A stretch of 64,000 nucleotides of DNA, from positions 248,001-312,000 of the forward strand of contig CAZRDX010000007.1 of NCBI GenBank assembly GCA_964599235.1, given 5' to 3'. The notes beneath the pieces were generated by a model. That model had not been told where the DNA came from. It did not search any database and was given only the letters and a program-made list of their open reading frames with translations. Positions 16,143 through 24,439 of this stretch are shown here, in pieces (the stretch's first letter is position 1; each line of letters starts with the position of its first letter). A program made the translations under genes and the position numbers. Source of the DNA: DRPN01 sp964599235 (GTDB taxonomy: Bacteria; Bacteroidota; Bacteroidia; Bacteroidales; VadinHA17).

Positions 16143-17663
16143 TCATTCCTCGTCGTTAAGGAAGGCTTCCACGCGGCTTCTATCGAGACGGTCGTAACGG
16201 GAGAGGAAAGTGTTGAGCTGTTGTACGATGGTCTTCACGCCGCCGGCCCGGTCGCTCTCGACGTTGAGGGGCAGGACGGGGTCGTGCAGTGAGAGGCGCA
16301 GCAGGAACCAGCCGTCGCCGTGGCCGGCATCGCACTGTACCCGCACACCTTCATAGTTGGGTTCCACGAGCGACCATCCTTCCCGGCCGGCCGCAAAAGC
16401 CTTCAGATCGTCCAGCACCTGCTGCCCGTATTCCGCAAAATCTTCCGCCAGGATACGTATACGCAGCTCTTTCTCTTCCAGAGGATGACGGAGCGCGGCG
16501 ATGAGATCTTCCAGCGACCGTCCTTCGCGGCGCAGTCCGGCCATCCGGGTGAGCAGGAAAGAGACCAGGTAGGCACCGTCGTCCAGCCAGTGGTTCTCTT
16601 TCATGGCCGCATGGCCGGAGGTCTCCATGGCCAGATGGCATTCTTTTCCTTCGCTGTCGAGACGGATGGCCTCGTTGATGACATTGCGGTAACCCCGTTT
16701 GAAGCGGTGGTGATGGCCTCCCAGCACCTCTTCGATGAAGGTGGTCAGGCCGTTGGAGGTGATCGAGTCGGTGACGATCCAGCTGCCGGGGTATTTTTCC
16801 AGCACCACGGCCGCCACGAGGGCGATCAGGGCGTTGCGGTTGATGGGAGTGCCGCCGCGGCCGATGAGGGCTGCCCGGTCGACGTCGGTGTCGAAGATGA
16901 TCCCCAGGTCGGCCTCTTGTTCTTTGACGGCCGCAGCCAGGGCCTGCAGGGCCTTCGGATCCTCGGGGTTGGGAGGATGGTTGGGGAAACGACCGTCGGG
17001 CTCGAGGAAAAGGCTTCCCGCAACATTCGCCCCCAGGGGGACAAGCACCTGCGTGGCAAAAAAACCTCCTGAGCCGTTGCCGGCATCCACGAGGATACGT
17101 GTGCCTTCAAGCGGTCTCTCCCCGCCGCCGGAGGCTTCGCGTATGTAATGTGCCAGCCATGCAGCATATTCGCTGAGGAAATCCTTGCGGGGGACGCCGG
17201 TCGCCTTTCCGCTGAGAGGTGGCAGGGTGGCAGCCCGCTCCAGGATCTGCCGGATATCCTGTTTCTCCAGTCCTCCCCGGGGACTGAAGAACTTCATCCC
17301 GTTGCGGTTCCAGGGCAGGTGGCTGGCCGTGATCATGATGGCCCCGTCCATGTTGTCCAAGAGGGTCGACATGAACATGGCCGGTGTGGAGCACAGGCCA
17401 TAGTCCCACACCTCCACGCCGCGTTCCTGTAATGCCGCGGCCACCCCTTCAGCCAGTGCCTCGCCGCTGAGACGAGGGTCCCGTCCTACCGCCACCCGCA
17501 GTGCCGCAGCATCCTTGCCGTGACGTTCCGCCAGCCAGGTGACAAAAGAGGAGGCGATCCGCCCGGCCACCGAGGGGGTGAGGTTCACCTCCTCACCGGC
17601 CACACCCTCCAGGGCTACGCCCCGGACATCCGAACCGTTCTGTAATTTCAAAAGATCTTCCAT
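16143..17663 (-). CDS. Phosphomannomutase/phosphoglucomutase family
   Basis: This 506-residue alpha-D-phosphohexomutase interconverts hexose 1- and 6-phosphates. The phosphoserine loop is ITASHLPWNRNGMKF, with catalytic S114. The metal-binding loop is DTDVDR (about 262). A sugar-specificity loop follows in AMETSGHAAMKENHW (GEMSGH-like, about residue 345). The C-terminal phosphate-binding domain includes RVQCDAGHGDGWFLLR. Which sugar is used (mannose, glucose, or both) cannot be read from the sequence. The TASHLPWNRNG loop departs from the common TASHNPPEYNG. It is divergent from mscS. Confidence 0.9.
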   Translation of the reverse strand: MEDLLKLQNGSDVRGVALEGVAGEEVNLTPSVAGRIASSFVTWLAERHGKDAAALRVAVGRDPRLSGEALAEGVAAALQERGVEVWDYGLCSTPAMFMSTLLDNMDGAIMITASHLPWNRNGMKFFSPRGGLEKQDIRQILERAATLPPLSGKATGVPRKDFLSEYAAWLAHYIREASGGGERPLEGTRILVDAGNGSGGFFATQVLVPLGANVAGSLFLEPDGRFPNHPPNPEDPKALQALAAAVKEQEADLGIIFDTDVDRAALIGRGGTPINRNALIALVAAVVLEKYPGSWIVTDSITSNGLTTFIEEVLGGHHHRFKRGYRNVINEAIRLDSEGKECHLAMETSGHAAMKENHWLDDGAYLVSFLLTRMAGLRREGRSLEDLIAALRHPLEEKELRIRILAEDFAEYGQQVLDDLKAFAAGREGWSLVEPNYEGVRVQCDAGHGDGWFLLRLSLHDPVLPLNVESDRAGGVKTIVQQLNTFLSRYDRLDRSRVEAFLNDEE

Positions 17664-17728
17664 GGATCACAGCTTTTGGGTCATGCGAATTTACAAGGAA
17701 AAGAGGAAAGTGACAATCCTCTTGAAGG

Positions 17729-17756
17729 TTGCATTATCGGAAATTGTCTATCTTTA
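17729..17756 (+). promoter_or_regulatory. Putative Bacteroidota promoter for mscS
   Basis: TTG (17729-17731), a 17-nt spacer, and TATCTTTA (17749-17756) approximate the Bacteroidota -33/-7 consensus. The start codon is 24 nt further on. Confidence 0.4.
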
Positions 17757-17780
17757 ACGCGGATCAATAATCATTTTCTC

Positions 17781-18596
17781 ATGGAAACGATGAACTTCTT
17801 TTACCGGAAAGCCCTGGATCTGACGGCCAGTTACGGCCCCCGCATCCTGGGGGCGGTGGCGGCCCTGTTGCTGGGTCTTTGGCTGATCAAGGTGCTCGTG
17901 CGTGCCACACGACGGGGGCTGGAGAAAAGCCGGCTGGATGAGTCGCTCGTGCCTTTCGTCACTTCACTCATCTCCTGGACACTGAAGACCCTGTTGTTCA
18001 TCAGTGTATTGGGGATGATAGGCATCCAGATGACCTCTTTCATCGCCATCCTGGGTGCAGCCGGTCTGGCTCTCGGCATGGCCCTGTCGGGCACGTTGCA
18101 GAACTTTGCCGGAGGAGTGATGATCCTGCTGTTCAAGCCATTCAAGGTAGGTGATTTCATCAGTGCCCAGGGTTATTCGGGGTCGGTGAAGGCGATCCAG
18201 ATCTTCAACACCATCCTGAACACGCCCGACAAGCAGACCATCATCATCCCCAACGGACAGCTGGCCACGGGTTCGCTCACGAACTATTCGGCCGAGCCGC
18301 AACGGCGCGTCGACTGGACCTTCGGTATCGGGTACGGCGACGACTACGACAAAGCCAAAGCGGTGCTGATGCGTCTCATCGGGGAGGATGAACGTATCCT
18401 GAAAGAGCCCGAACCGTTCATCGCTCTGGCCGAACTGGGCGACAGCTCAGTCAACCTGACGGTACGCGTATGGGTCAAGAGTGCCGACTACTGGAGCGTT
18501 TACTTTGACATGAACGAGAAGGTGTACAAGACCTTCCCCCAGGAAGGGCTCAACATCCCCTATCCGCAGATGGATGTTCATGTGCATCAGAGCTGA
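17781..18596 (+). CDS. mscS: Small-conductance mechanosensitive channel, MscS family
   Basis: This 271-residue inner-membrane protein releases solutes on osmotic downshock. It has about three hydrophobic N-terminal segments and the Gly/Ala-rich pore helix GAAGLALGMALSGTLQNFAG. The beta domain follows, opening with KPFKVGDFISAQGYSG and carrying the NGQLATGSLTNYS segment. The size is close to E. coli MscS (286). The start at 17781 was chosen because the longer frame adds residues read from the promoter region. It precedes the PfkB kinase gene by 27 bp. Confidence 0.92.
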   Translation: METMNFFYRKALDLTASYGPRILGAVAALLLGLWLIKVLVRATRRGLEKSRLDESLVPFVTSLISWTLKTLLFISVLGMIGIQMTSFIAILGAAGLALGMALSGTLQNFAGGVMILLFKPFKVGDFISAQGYSGSVKAIQIFNTILNTPDKQTIIIPNGQLATGSLTNYSAEPQRRVDWTFGIGYGDDYDKAKAVLMRLIGEDERILKEPEPFIALAELGDSSVNLTVRVWVKSADYWSVYFDMNEKVYKTFPQEGLNIPYPQMDVHVHQS

Positions 18597-18623
18597 AGAA
18601 CCGGTAAGGGCAGGTCACTGCTG

Positions 18624-19544
18624 ATGGCCCGTATCTTCACTTTCGGCGAAGCCCTGGTGGACATCACCTTCCGTGATGACCGGCCGGTGTCGGCCTGGCC
18701 CGGCGGGGCGATGCTGAACACCTCGGTCTCACTGGGGCGCCTGGGGATGCCTGTGTCACTCATCACGGAATACGGCCGCGACCGGGTGGGCACGCTCATC
18801 GACACTTTCCTGCGTGAGAACGGTGTGGACACCTCCCATGCGGCCCGTTTCTCAGGCCACCGGACCTCGCTGGCCCTGGCCTTCCTGGACCGTGACCACA
18901 ATGCCAGTTATGTGTTCTACAAGGATCCGCCCCGGGAACGACTGGCCACGGAGATGCCTGCCCTCACCGGTGAGGACATGCTGCTCTTCGGCTCTTTCTT
19001 CGCCCTGGACAAGGGGGTCAGACCGGTGCTAAATGACCTGCTGGAAAAGGCCCGACGGGCAGGCACGTTCATCTTGTATGATCCCAACTTCCGGAAAGCC
19101 CACCTGGACGAGCTGTCCGATCTGAAAGCATCTATTCTGGACAACCTCTCCGCGGCCACGCTGGTACGGGGGTCGGACGAGGACTTCCTGAACATCTTCG
19201 GCACGCCGGATGCGGACACGACCTATGAGGAGATCCGGGAGCGGGTTCCTTGGCTGGTGCACACCTCCAGCAGCCGGGTCGTCTCTTTGCGCACACCGCG
19301 TCTCTCGCTGGATGTGGAGGTTCCATCCGTGAAGGTGGTCAGCACGGTAGGTGCCGGCGACACCTTCAACGCCGGCCTCGCCTATGAGCTATTCCGCCGC
19401 CGCATCACCCCCGCAAAACTGGAAAAAGTGTCGCGCGAAGCATGGCTCGAGATCCTCCGTACCGCCATCCGCCTGGCAGGCAGGGTATGCGGCACCTACG
19501 AGAACTATATACCCGAACATTCCGCAGATGAGGTTCGCTCATAA
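18624..19544 (+). CDS. PfkB family sugar kinase (fructokinase-like)
   Basis: This 306-residue ribokinase-fold kinase phosphorylates a sugar or nucleoside hydroxyl with ATP. The N-terminal GEALVDI, the GGAMLNTSVSLGRLG glycine motif and the C-terminal signature TVGAGDTFNAGLAYE (catalytic Asp D246) are plain. Similarity in the opening residues favours fructokinase, but PfkB substrates are hard to assign by sequence. It follows mscS closely on the same strand; no sugar transporter or hydrolase is adjacent. Confidence 0.88.
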   Translation: MARIFTFGEALVDITFRDDRPVSAWPGGAMLNTSVSLGRLGMPVSLITEYGRDRVGTLIDTFLRENGVDTSHAARFSGHRTSLALAFLDRDHNASYVFYKDPPRERLATEMPALTGEDMLLFGSFFALDKGVRPVLNDLLEKARRAGTFILYDPNFRKAHLDELSDLKASILDNLSAATLVRGSDEDFLNIFGTPDADTTYEEIRERVPWLVHTSSSRVVSLRTPRLSLDVEVPSVKVVSTVGAGDTFNAGLAYELFRRRITPAKLEKVSREAWLEILRTAIRLAGRVCGTYENYIPEHSADEVRS

Positions 19545-19693
19545 GCAAACCCACCCCTACATACAACATCACATTCACCTGATGATCAACCACCTGCAAA
19601 GACACGGAACAACATCTTCTCACAAACTTTCAGAAAACTTCGCAAATAATATCCACTTATTAAACTTGATATCCAATACTTACAACAACAGAA

Positions 19694-19725
19694 CTACGTA
19701 GTCATCTACGTAGCTTACTACGTAG
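19694..19725. repeat. Triple CTACGTAG palindrome, 12-bp period
   Basis: Three perfect 8-bp palindromes CTACGTAG lie at 19694-19701, 19706-19713 and 19718-19725, separated by 4-nt TCAT and CTTA. As DNA they are three identical twofold sites on nearly the same helix face. As RNA, the middle copy can pair with either neighbour to give 8-bp stems with 4-nt loops. They sit 27 bp upstream of the homoserine-kinase-like gene. Confidence 0.9.
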
Positions 19726-19752
19726 AACCTGCTTAATATACTGATCTATTGC

Positions 19753-20688
19753 ATGATACAACACCTGACCGGTCGGGAAATGCAAGAGAACGAGACACAA
19801 ATAGAGGGGCTCATAAGGGCATATTACAAGGCCGGAGAGGTATTGTCCTGGCGTCGTCTCTCGCAGGGTTTTGCGAATGACAATTTTCTGGTGGAGACGG
19901 AGGAGGGGCGCTATGTGCTTCGTCTCTGCCGGCAGCGGCAGGGCCGGGAGGTCGAGCGGGAGGTACGGCTGGCGGAGGTGCTGGTACGACACGGCATCCC
20001 CACTCCTGTACCTCTTGCCACCAGGACGGGCGAGAGGTTGGTGACCACCCCCGCCGTCACAGCCCTTCTTTTTCCATATATTGAGGGTGAACATCCCGGT
20101 CTAGGGCCGGAGGTCATTCGTGAAACAGCCCGTCTGCTGGCCCGCTTGCACAGCATCCCTGCGGAAGAGGTCCCCCGGAAAACCAACAGCATCCGTCCGG
20201 AAGAATGCCACAGTTTCATCGCCTCCGCTCCTCACTCCTGCCTGGAAGAACGATGGCAGCGGGCATGGCTGGAGAGTTTCGATAAAGCCGTTTCCTGTCT
20301 GGAGCAGGATCTGCCGCGGGGTCTCATCCACGGCGATCTCTTCCCCGACAATATCCTCTTCTGCAACGGCGTTCCTGTTGCCCTGCTCGACCTGGAAGAG
20401 TTCGCTGTCGACACCCTGCTCTTCGACATCGGGATGACGATCAATGGTTTCTGCACGCCCGGCAACCGCCCGGACAGGGAGGCAGTAAAGCTCTTCCTGG
20501 CAGCATACGAAGAGATAAGAGCTTTAACAGAGGAAGAGAAAGCATGCCTGGATGCCTGGATCATCTGGACGGCCCTGGGCATGGCCTGCTGGCACGTGCG
20601 CGACTGCGCTCTCCACGGTGCACGGCCGGGACAGAAGGAACGCATCCGTGAGCTGATCCGTCTGGCAGGGCAGTGGGCCCTGAAATAA
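19753..20688 (+). CDS. APH-fold phosphotransferase, homoserine kinase type II-like
   Basis: This 311-residue kinase of the aminoglycoside phosphotransferase fold has the Brenner motif LIHGDLFPDN (H193, G194, D195, N200) and the Mg-binding LLDLEEF segment. The N-terminal LSQGFANDNFLVET resembles the nucleotide loop of ThrB type II homoserine kinase, and HGDLFPDNILF followed by DIGMTINGF also fits that family. Its position 58 bp before a broken diaminopimelate decarboxylase fits a lost aspartate-family gene pair (inference). Other small-molecule kinases of this fold cannot be excluded. The start could also be the ATG at 19780. Confidence 0.75.
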   Translation: MIQHLTGREMQENETQIEGLIRAYYKAGEVLSWRRLSQGFANDNFLVETEEGRYVLRLCRQRQGREVEREVRLAEVLVRHGIPTPVPLATRTGERLVTTPAVTALLFPYIEGEHPGLGPEVIRETARLLARLHSIPAEEVPRKTNSIRPEECHSFIASAPHSCLEERWQRAWLESFDKAVSCLEQDLPRGLIHGDLFPDNILFCNGVPVALLDLEEFAVDTLLFDIGMTINGFCTPGNRPDREAVKLFLAAYEEIRALTEEEKACLDAWIIWTALGMACWHVRDCALHGARPGQKERIRELIRLAGQWALK

Positions 20689-20746
20689 CCTCCTGAAACG
20701 TAACAAAGAACCCCGAACGCATCATGAACATTGAACGGTGAAAACC

Positions 20747-20985
20747 ATGAAAGACTCAAACATCTCCCGAAGGAAGCTCTGTCCTGTCCTGGCGTGGGAT
20801 TACGGTATGCCGCTATATGTGTACGATGCCGATTTCATCCGGGAACAGACACATCTCTACCGGGAAGCATTCTTCGTCGTGCCGGGATGATACCGGCAGG
20901 GGGATATGCCTGCCTGCTCATCAAGCGGAAAAGTGACGAGGGTTTTCTCTGCAATCAAATTCTCCCCGACATCCCTTTCACGTCT
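20747..20985 (+). pseudogene. Relic of a lysA-type PLP decarboxylase
   Basis: The ATG at 20747 opens a 47-codon frame to a TGA at 20888-20890. It contains DYGMPLYVYDADFIREQTHLYREAF, whose core (YGMPLYVYDADFIREQ) is the N-terminal strand and helix of diaminopimelate decarboxylase and its fold III relatives. The family next expects a YAxKAN motif carrying the PLP lysine. A similar string, RVFSAIKFSP, occurs in another frame at 20939-20968. The rest of the roughly 400-residue enzyme is missing. The gene therefore appears truncated and frameshifted, with the phosphofructokinase promoter now lying on its remains. It could alternatively be a carboxynorspermidine decarboxylase relic. Confidence 0.65.
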
Positions 20986-21006
20986 TGAGCCGTTTCCGTA
21001 TCTTTG
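20976..21006 (+). promoter_or_regulatory. Putative Bacteroidota promoter for phosphofructokinase
   Basis: TTTC (20976-20979), a 19-nt spacer and TATCTTTG (20999-21006), a full match to TAnnTTTG, lie 19 nt before the ATG. Confidence 0.5.
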
Positions 21007-21025
21007 GTGTACAAATACACTCCTC

Positions 21026-22171
21026 ATGGGCAAACTCATAGGTATCCTCACTGCCGGTGGTGACACGCCGGGGTTGAATGCGGCCATCCGGGCCATCGGC
21101 AAGGCCGCCATCAGTGTTTACGGCATGGAGGTCATCGGTTTCAAGGATGGTTTCCGTGGTCTTATGGAGAACCGTTTCATCGAGCTGGACAGCAAGGCGC
21201 TCTCGGGCATTCTGACCACGGGAGGCACGATCCTGGGCACCAGTCGTGACAAGCCGCACAAGATGCTGGTGGGCGGCAGGATAATGGACATGACCGACGT
21301 GATCGTCGACAACTATCACAAGCATCATCTCGACGCCCTGGTCTGTCTGGGCGGCGGCGGTACCCAGAAGAACGCCTATCATCTGCACAAACACGGGCTC
21401 AACATCATCACCCTGCCCAAGACCATCGACAACGATGTGGCGATGACGGATGTGACCTTCGGTTTTGACACGGCGCTGGGCATTGCCACGGAGGCCATCG
21501 ACCGTCTTCACAGCACGGCCCATTCGCATCATCGCATCATCGTGGTGGAGATCATGGGGCACCGTGCCGGCTGGCTGGCTTTGGGGGCGGGTGTCTCCGG
21601 TGGTGCCGACGTCATCCTGATCCCTGAGATACCCTATGATGTGAAGGTGGTGGCCGAGTCGATCCTGCAGCGCAGCCGGGCGGGCAAGAACTTCAGCATC
21701 GTGGCCATCGCCGAGGGGTCGCTCTCGCGGGAGATGGCCTCGCTGCGTCGGGAGCTGAGCGAGAAGCTCAAGGCTCTGCCTGAGGAGGAGGCTGCCGAGG
21801 AGCGCTCACGGCTCAAGCAGGAGCTGCGTGACCTGGACACGCTCCACTCCAACAACACCATGCGGCTGGCCAAGGAGCTGGAAGAGCTCACCGGCCTGGA
21901 GTCACGCGTCACCATCCTGGGTCATCTGCAGCGGGGAGGGTCCCCCTCGGCGGCCGACCGTCTGCTGGCCACCCGTCTGGGTACCGCCGCCGCCAAGCTC
22001 ATCCACGAAGGGGTCTTCGGCGTCATGGTGGCATCCAAAGGGAAAAAAGCCGAGCCGGTACCGCTCAAGAAAGTGGTGGAGAAGAAAAAGACCGTCCCGC
22101 CCGACCATCCCTGGATCGAGAGTGCCCGTTTCGTGGGCACCTGCATGGGCGACCGCCCTGCCAACAGCTGA
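21026..22171 (+). CDS. pfkA: 6-phosphofructokinase, group III type
   Basis: This 381-residue glycolytic kinase phosphorylates fructose 6-phosphate. GILTAGGDTPGLNAAIR (6-22) is the nucleotide site, PKTIDNDVAMTD (131-142) has the catalytic Asp D135, and MGHRAGWLAL binds substrate. At the two residues that separate phosphoryl donors, the GGGGTQ loop (109-114) carries Gly (ATP-like) while PKTIDND carries Lys (also seen in pyrophosphate enzymes). This pairing is typical of group III enzymes that use ATP. The start at 21026 removes a 40-residue extension read from the lysA relic. It converges on the PgpH-like gene with 2 bp between stops. Confidence 0.92.
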   Translation: MGKLIGILTAGGDTPGLNAAIRAIGKAAISVYGMEVIGFKDGFRGLMENRFIELDSKALSGILTTGGTILGTSRDKPHKMLVGGRIMDMTDVIVDNYHKHHLDALVCLGGGGTQKNAYHLHKHGLNIITLPKTIDNDVAMTDVTFGFDTALGIATEAIDRLHSTAHSHHRIIVVEIMGHRAGWLALGAGVSGGADVILIPEIPYDVKVVAESILQRSRAGKNFSIVAIAEGSLSREMASLRRELSEKLKALPEEEAAEERSRLKQELRDLDTLHSNNTMRLAKELEELTGLESRVTILGHLQRGGSPSAADRLLATRLGTAAAKLIHEGVFGVMVASKGKKAEPVPLKKVVEKKKTVPPDHPWIESARFVGTCMGDRPANS

Positions 22172-22173
22172 GC

Positions 22174-24315
22174 TCATCCGCCCTTTACCGAAGGATCCTT
22201 GGGATAGCGTATCCGTGCATGGTAGATGTTGATGAGCTTCTTGCGGAAGATCTCCTTCACCGTGGTGATGTCACGGAACGTGATGGGAGCCTCGTTGAAC
22301 TGCCCCTCTCGGAACTGGTAGTCGATGATGTCCTCCACCAGCTTGCCCAGCTCTTCTTCGGAATAGTCTTTCAGGCTGCGTGAGGCCGCCTCCACCGCAT
22401 CGGCCATCATCAACACCGCCGTCTCGCGCGTGAAAGGCTTGGGACCGGGATAGGTGAAATCGATGTCCTCCGTAGTCTTATCGGGATATTTACGGATGTA
22501 ATTGCGGTAAAAATACTGCACCTTGGTGGTTCCGTGATGGGTACGGATGAAATCGATGATCTGTTTGGGCAGGTTGTATTTTTTGGCCAGCTCAACCCCT
22601 TTGGTAACATGGCTGATGATGATGGCGGCACTTTCCTTGTAGGGAAGCGACTCATGGGGGTTGATGCCGTTGGTCTGGTTCTCGGTGTAATAGATGGGTT
22701 TGTCCATTTTGCCGATATCGTGATACAGGGCGCCGGCACGGATGAGAAGGATGTTGCCGCCGATGGAGTGGATGGCCTCTTCAGCGAGGTTGGCCACCTG
22801 GAGGCTGTGCTGGAAGGTCCCCGGAGCCTTCTCGGCCAGCTGTCGCAGCAGAGGCTGGTTGGTATCGGCCAGTTCCACCAGCGTGGCATCGGAAAGGAAT
22901 CCGAAGGTCTTCTCGAAGATGTAGATCAGAGGATAGGAGAGCAGCACCAGGAAGGCGTTCCCTGCGAACCAGACATAGTTCATCCAGTGGATGTTATGCA
23001 GGTTGCCTTCCTGGATCATGGTATAGCCCAGATAGACGATCCCCATGCTGAGGAAGACCATCACCGAGGCCATGATGAACTTGTTGCGCCGGTAGATGTT
23101 GGTCAGGGAGATGATGGCCATGATCCCCGCGATGAAGTTCATGTACAGGAACTCAAAGGAGTTGGGTGCCAGGAAACCCACCAGCAGCAGCAGGATCATG
23201 TGGATAAAAAGGGCCAGCCGGGCGTCAAAAAAGGTACGCACAATGATGGGCACGATGACCAGCGGCACGAGGAAATAGCTGATCGAACGGCTGGTAATGA
23301 TCCAGCGTGAGAGCGCCACAAAGAGGACAATGATGAAAAACAGAAAAAGCAGGTCCTTGGTGTGGGCAAAGACATAAGTCCTGTAATACATCAGGAAAAG
23401 GAAAAGAATGAGGAAAGTGACGGAGACGAGCAGGAGTTGTCCTCCGAGCACCAGGAAGAAGTTGGCCGAAGCTCCCAGACGCTTTTCATACTCGATCTTC
23501 AGTGATTCGAGGATCTGGTAGGTTCGGGCGGTCACGATCTCGCCGCGGGAGACGATGCGTTCACCCTGCTGTACCATGCCGCGGGTGAGGGAGATGCCGG
23601 CGATCATGCTCTCCTTGACCTTGCGGGAGGTCTCGGGATCGTAGGAGAGATTGGCCTCGATGTAATCGTTCAGGTCAAGACGCTGAAGGAACTCCCTGAG
23701 GCGTGTACTGTCGGCCATCCCCTGAGGGAGCTGAGGGAGTCGTCGCTGGAGGTACTGGTAGGCTCTTTTGAGAGTGAAGATACGGGAGGTATCCACCTCC
23801 TCGGCGACGTTACCACGCAGGACCACCACCGAAGAGGAAGGGTTGCTGTCGCGGTTGAAGACATCCGCCACCTCCACAATACCCCGCGCATACACTGTAC
23901 GCATCATCGAGGCCAGACGATCGTACAGTACCTCCTTCTCCCCGTTCAGCCGCATCGCTTCCTCCTGCGAACAAGGCGGCCGCTCCTTGAGAAAACGGTC
24001 CCATTCCTTGTTGTAGGTGGCACGTAGCGCCTTCATCTGCTCCTCCTGCACCGTCGTATCCAGACGGAAGTACGGCTTGAAATCCTTCAGGATGCTGTCA
24101 CGCTCGGCCTGCAGTTCGGCCTGGGTCTTGTATACCGGAAAATCATACGGCGCATAAAGATCCTCATGGAGCCAGGGCTTACCTTTCTGGAACTCATAAC
24201 GGAACTTGCCCTCACGGGGAAAGATGTACACGACCAGAAGGATCGTCACCACCAGCATCAGGACCCGGACAATGCCGGTCCTGTTGCGTTCAAGGTAGTC
24301 GATGATGTTTTTCAT
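22174..24315 (-). CDS. 7TM receptor with HD phosphohydrolase domain, PgpH-like c-di-AMP phosphodiesterase
   Basis: This 713-residue membrane protein has one N-terminal transmembrane segment (about 15-32), a large extracytoplasmic 7TMR-HDED domain (about 33-270), seven close hydrophobic segments (about 275-475), and a cytoplasmic HD domain. The HD metal motifs are FQHSLQVANLAEEA and GALYHDIGKMDKP, followed by THHGTTKVQYFY. Listeria PgpH, of the same build, cleaves c-di-AMP to pApA. By family, this protein should control c-di-AMP, a second messenger tied to potassium and osmotic balance. The MscS channel is about 4 kb away and the repeat-bearing channel about 20 kb away. Confidence 0.92.
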   Translation of the reverse strand: MKNIIDYLERNRTGIVRVLMLVVTILLVVYIFPREGKFRYEFQKGKPWLHEDLYAPYDFPVYKTQAELQAERDSILKDFKPYFRLDTTVQEEQMKALRATYNKEWDRFLKERPPCSQEEAMRLNGEKEVLYDRLASMMRTVYARGIVEVADVFNRDSNPSSSVVVLRGNVAEEVDTSRIFTLKRAYQYLQRRLPQLPQGMADSTRLREFLQRLDLNDYIEANLSYDPETSRKVKESMIAGISLTRGMVQQGERIVSRGEIVTARTYQILESLKIEYEKRLGASANFFLVLGGQLLLVSVTFLILFLFLMYYRTYVFAHTKDLLFLFFIIVLFVALSRWIITSRSISYFLVPLVIVPIIVRTFFDARLALFIHMILLLLVGFLAPNSFEFLYMNFIAGIMAIISLTNIYRRNKFIMASVMVFLSMGIVYLGYTMIQEGNLHNIHWMNYVWFAGNAFLVLLSYPLIYIFEKTFGFLSDATLVELADTNQPLLRQLAEKAPGTFQHSLQVANLAEEAIHSIGGNILLIRAGALYHDIGKMDKPIYYTENQTNGINPHESLPYKESAAIIISHVTKGVELAKKYNLPKQIIDFIRTHHGTTKVQYFYRNYIRKYPDKTTEDIDFTYPGPKPFTRETAVLMMADAVEAASRSLKDYSEEELGKLVEDIIDYQFREGQFNEAPITFRDITTVKEIFRKKLINIYHARIRYPKDPSVKGG

Positions 24316-24337
24316 ACCGGAAGGATAGAAGCAGAAA

Positions 24338-24367
24338 CAAATTTAGGGAAATTATCGGTTCGGGAAA
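24338..24367 (-). promoter_or_regulatory. Putative promoter for the PgpH-like gene
   Basis: On the minus strand TTTC (24364-24367), an 18-nt spacer and TAAATTTG (24338-24345), a full match to TAnnTTTG, lie 22 nt before the ATG. Confidence 0.45.
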
Positions 24368-24381
24368 GATATCGGCAGAGA

Positions 24382-24415
24382 TTGACCGGAAGAAACGGAA
24401 ATATTCCTAATTTTG
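24382..24415 (+). promoter_or_regulatory. Putative promoter for the NlpC/P60 operon
   Basis: TTG (24382-24384) and TAATTTTG (24408-24415, full match to TAnnTTTG) are separated by 23 nt, slightly long. The ATG follows 24 nt later. Confidence 0.4.
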
Positions 24416-24439
24416 GAGAGTACCCATACTTGATACGTT

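Noticed and set aside
19694..19725. CTACGTAG repeats as a possible mini CRISPR array
   Set aside because: The units are 8-bp palindromes with 4-bp spacers, far too short, and no cas gene is near.
20731..20988. 85-codon open frame between the kinase-like gene and phosphofructokinase
   Set aside because: The lysA-like signature is in a different frame from 20747; this frame has no family features.
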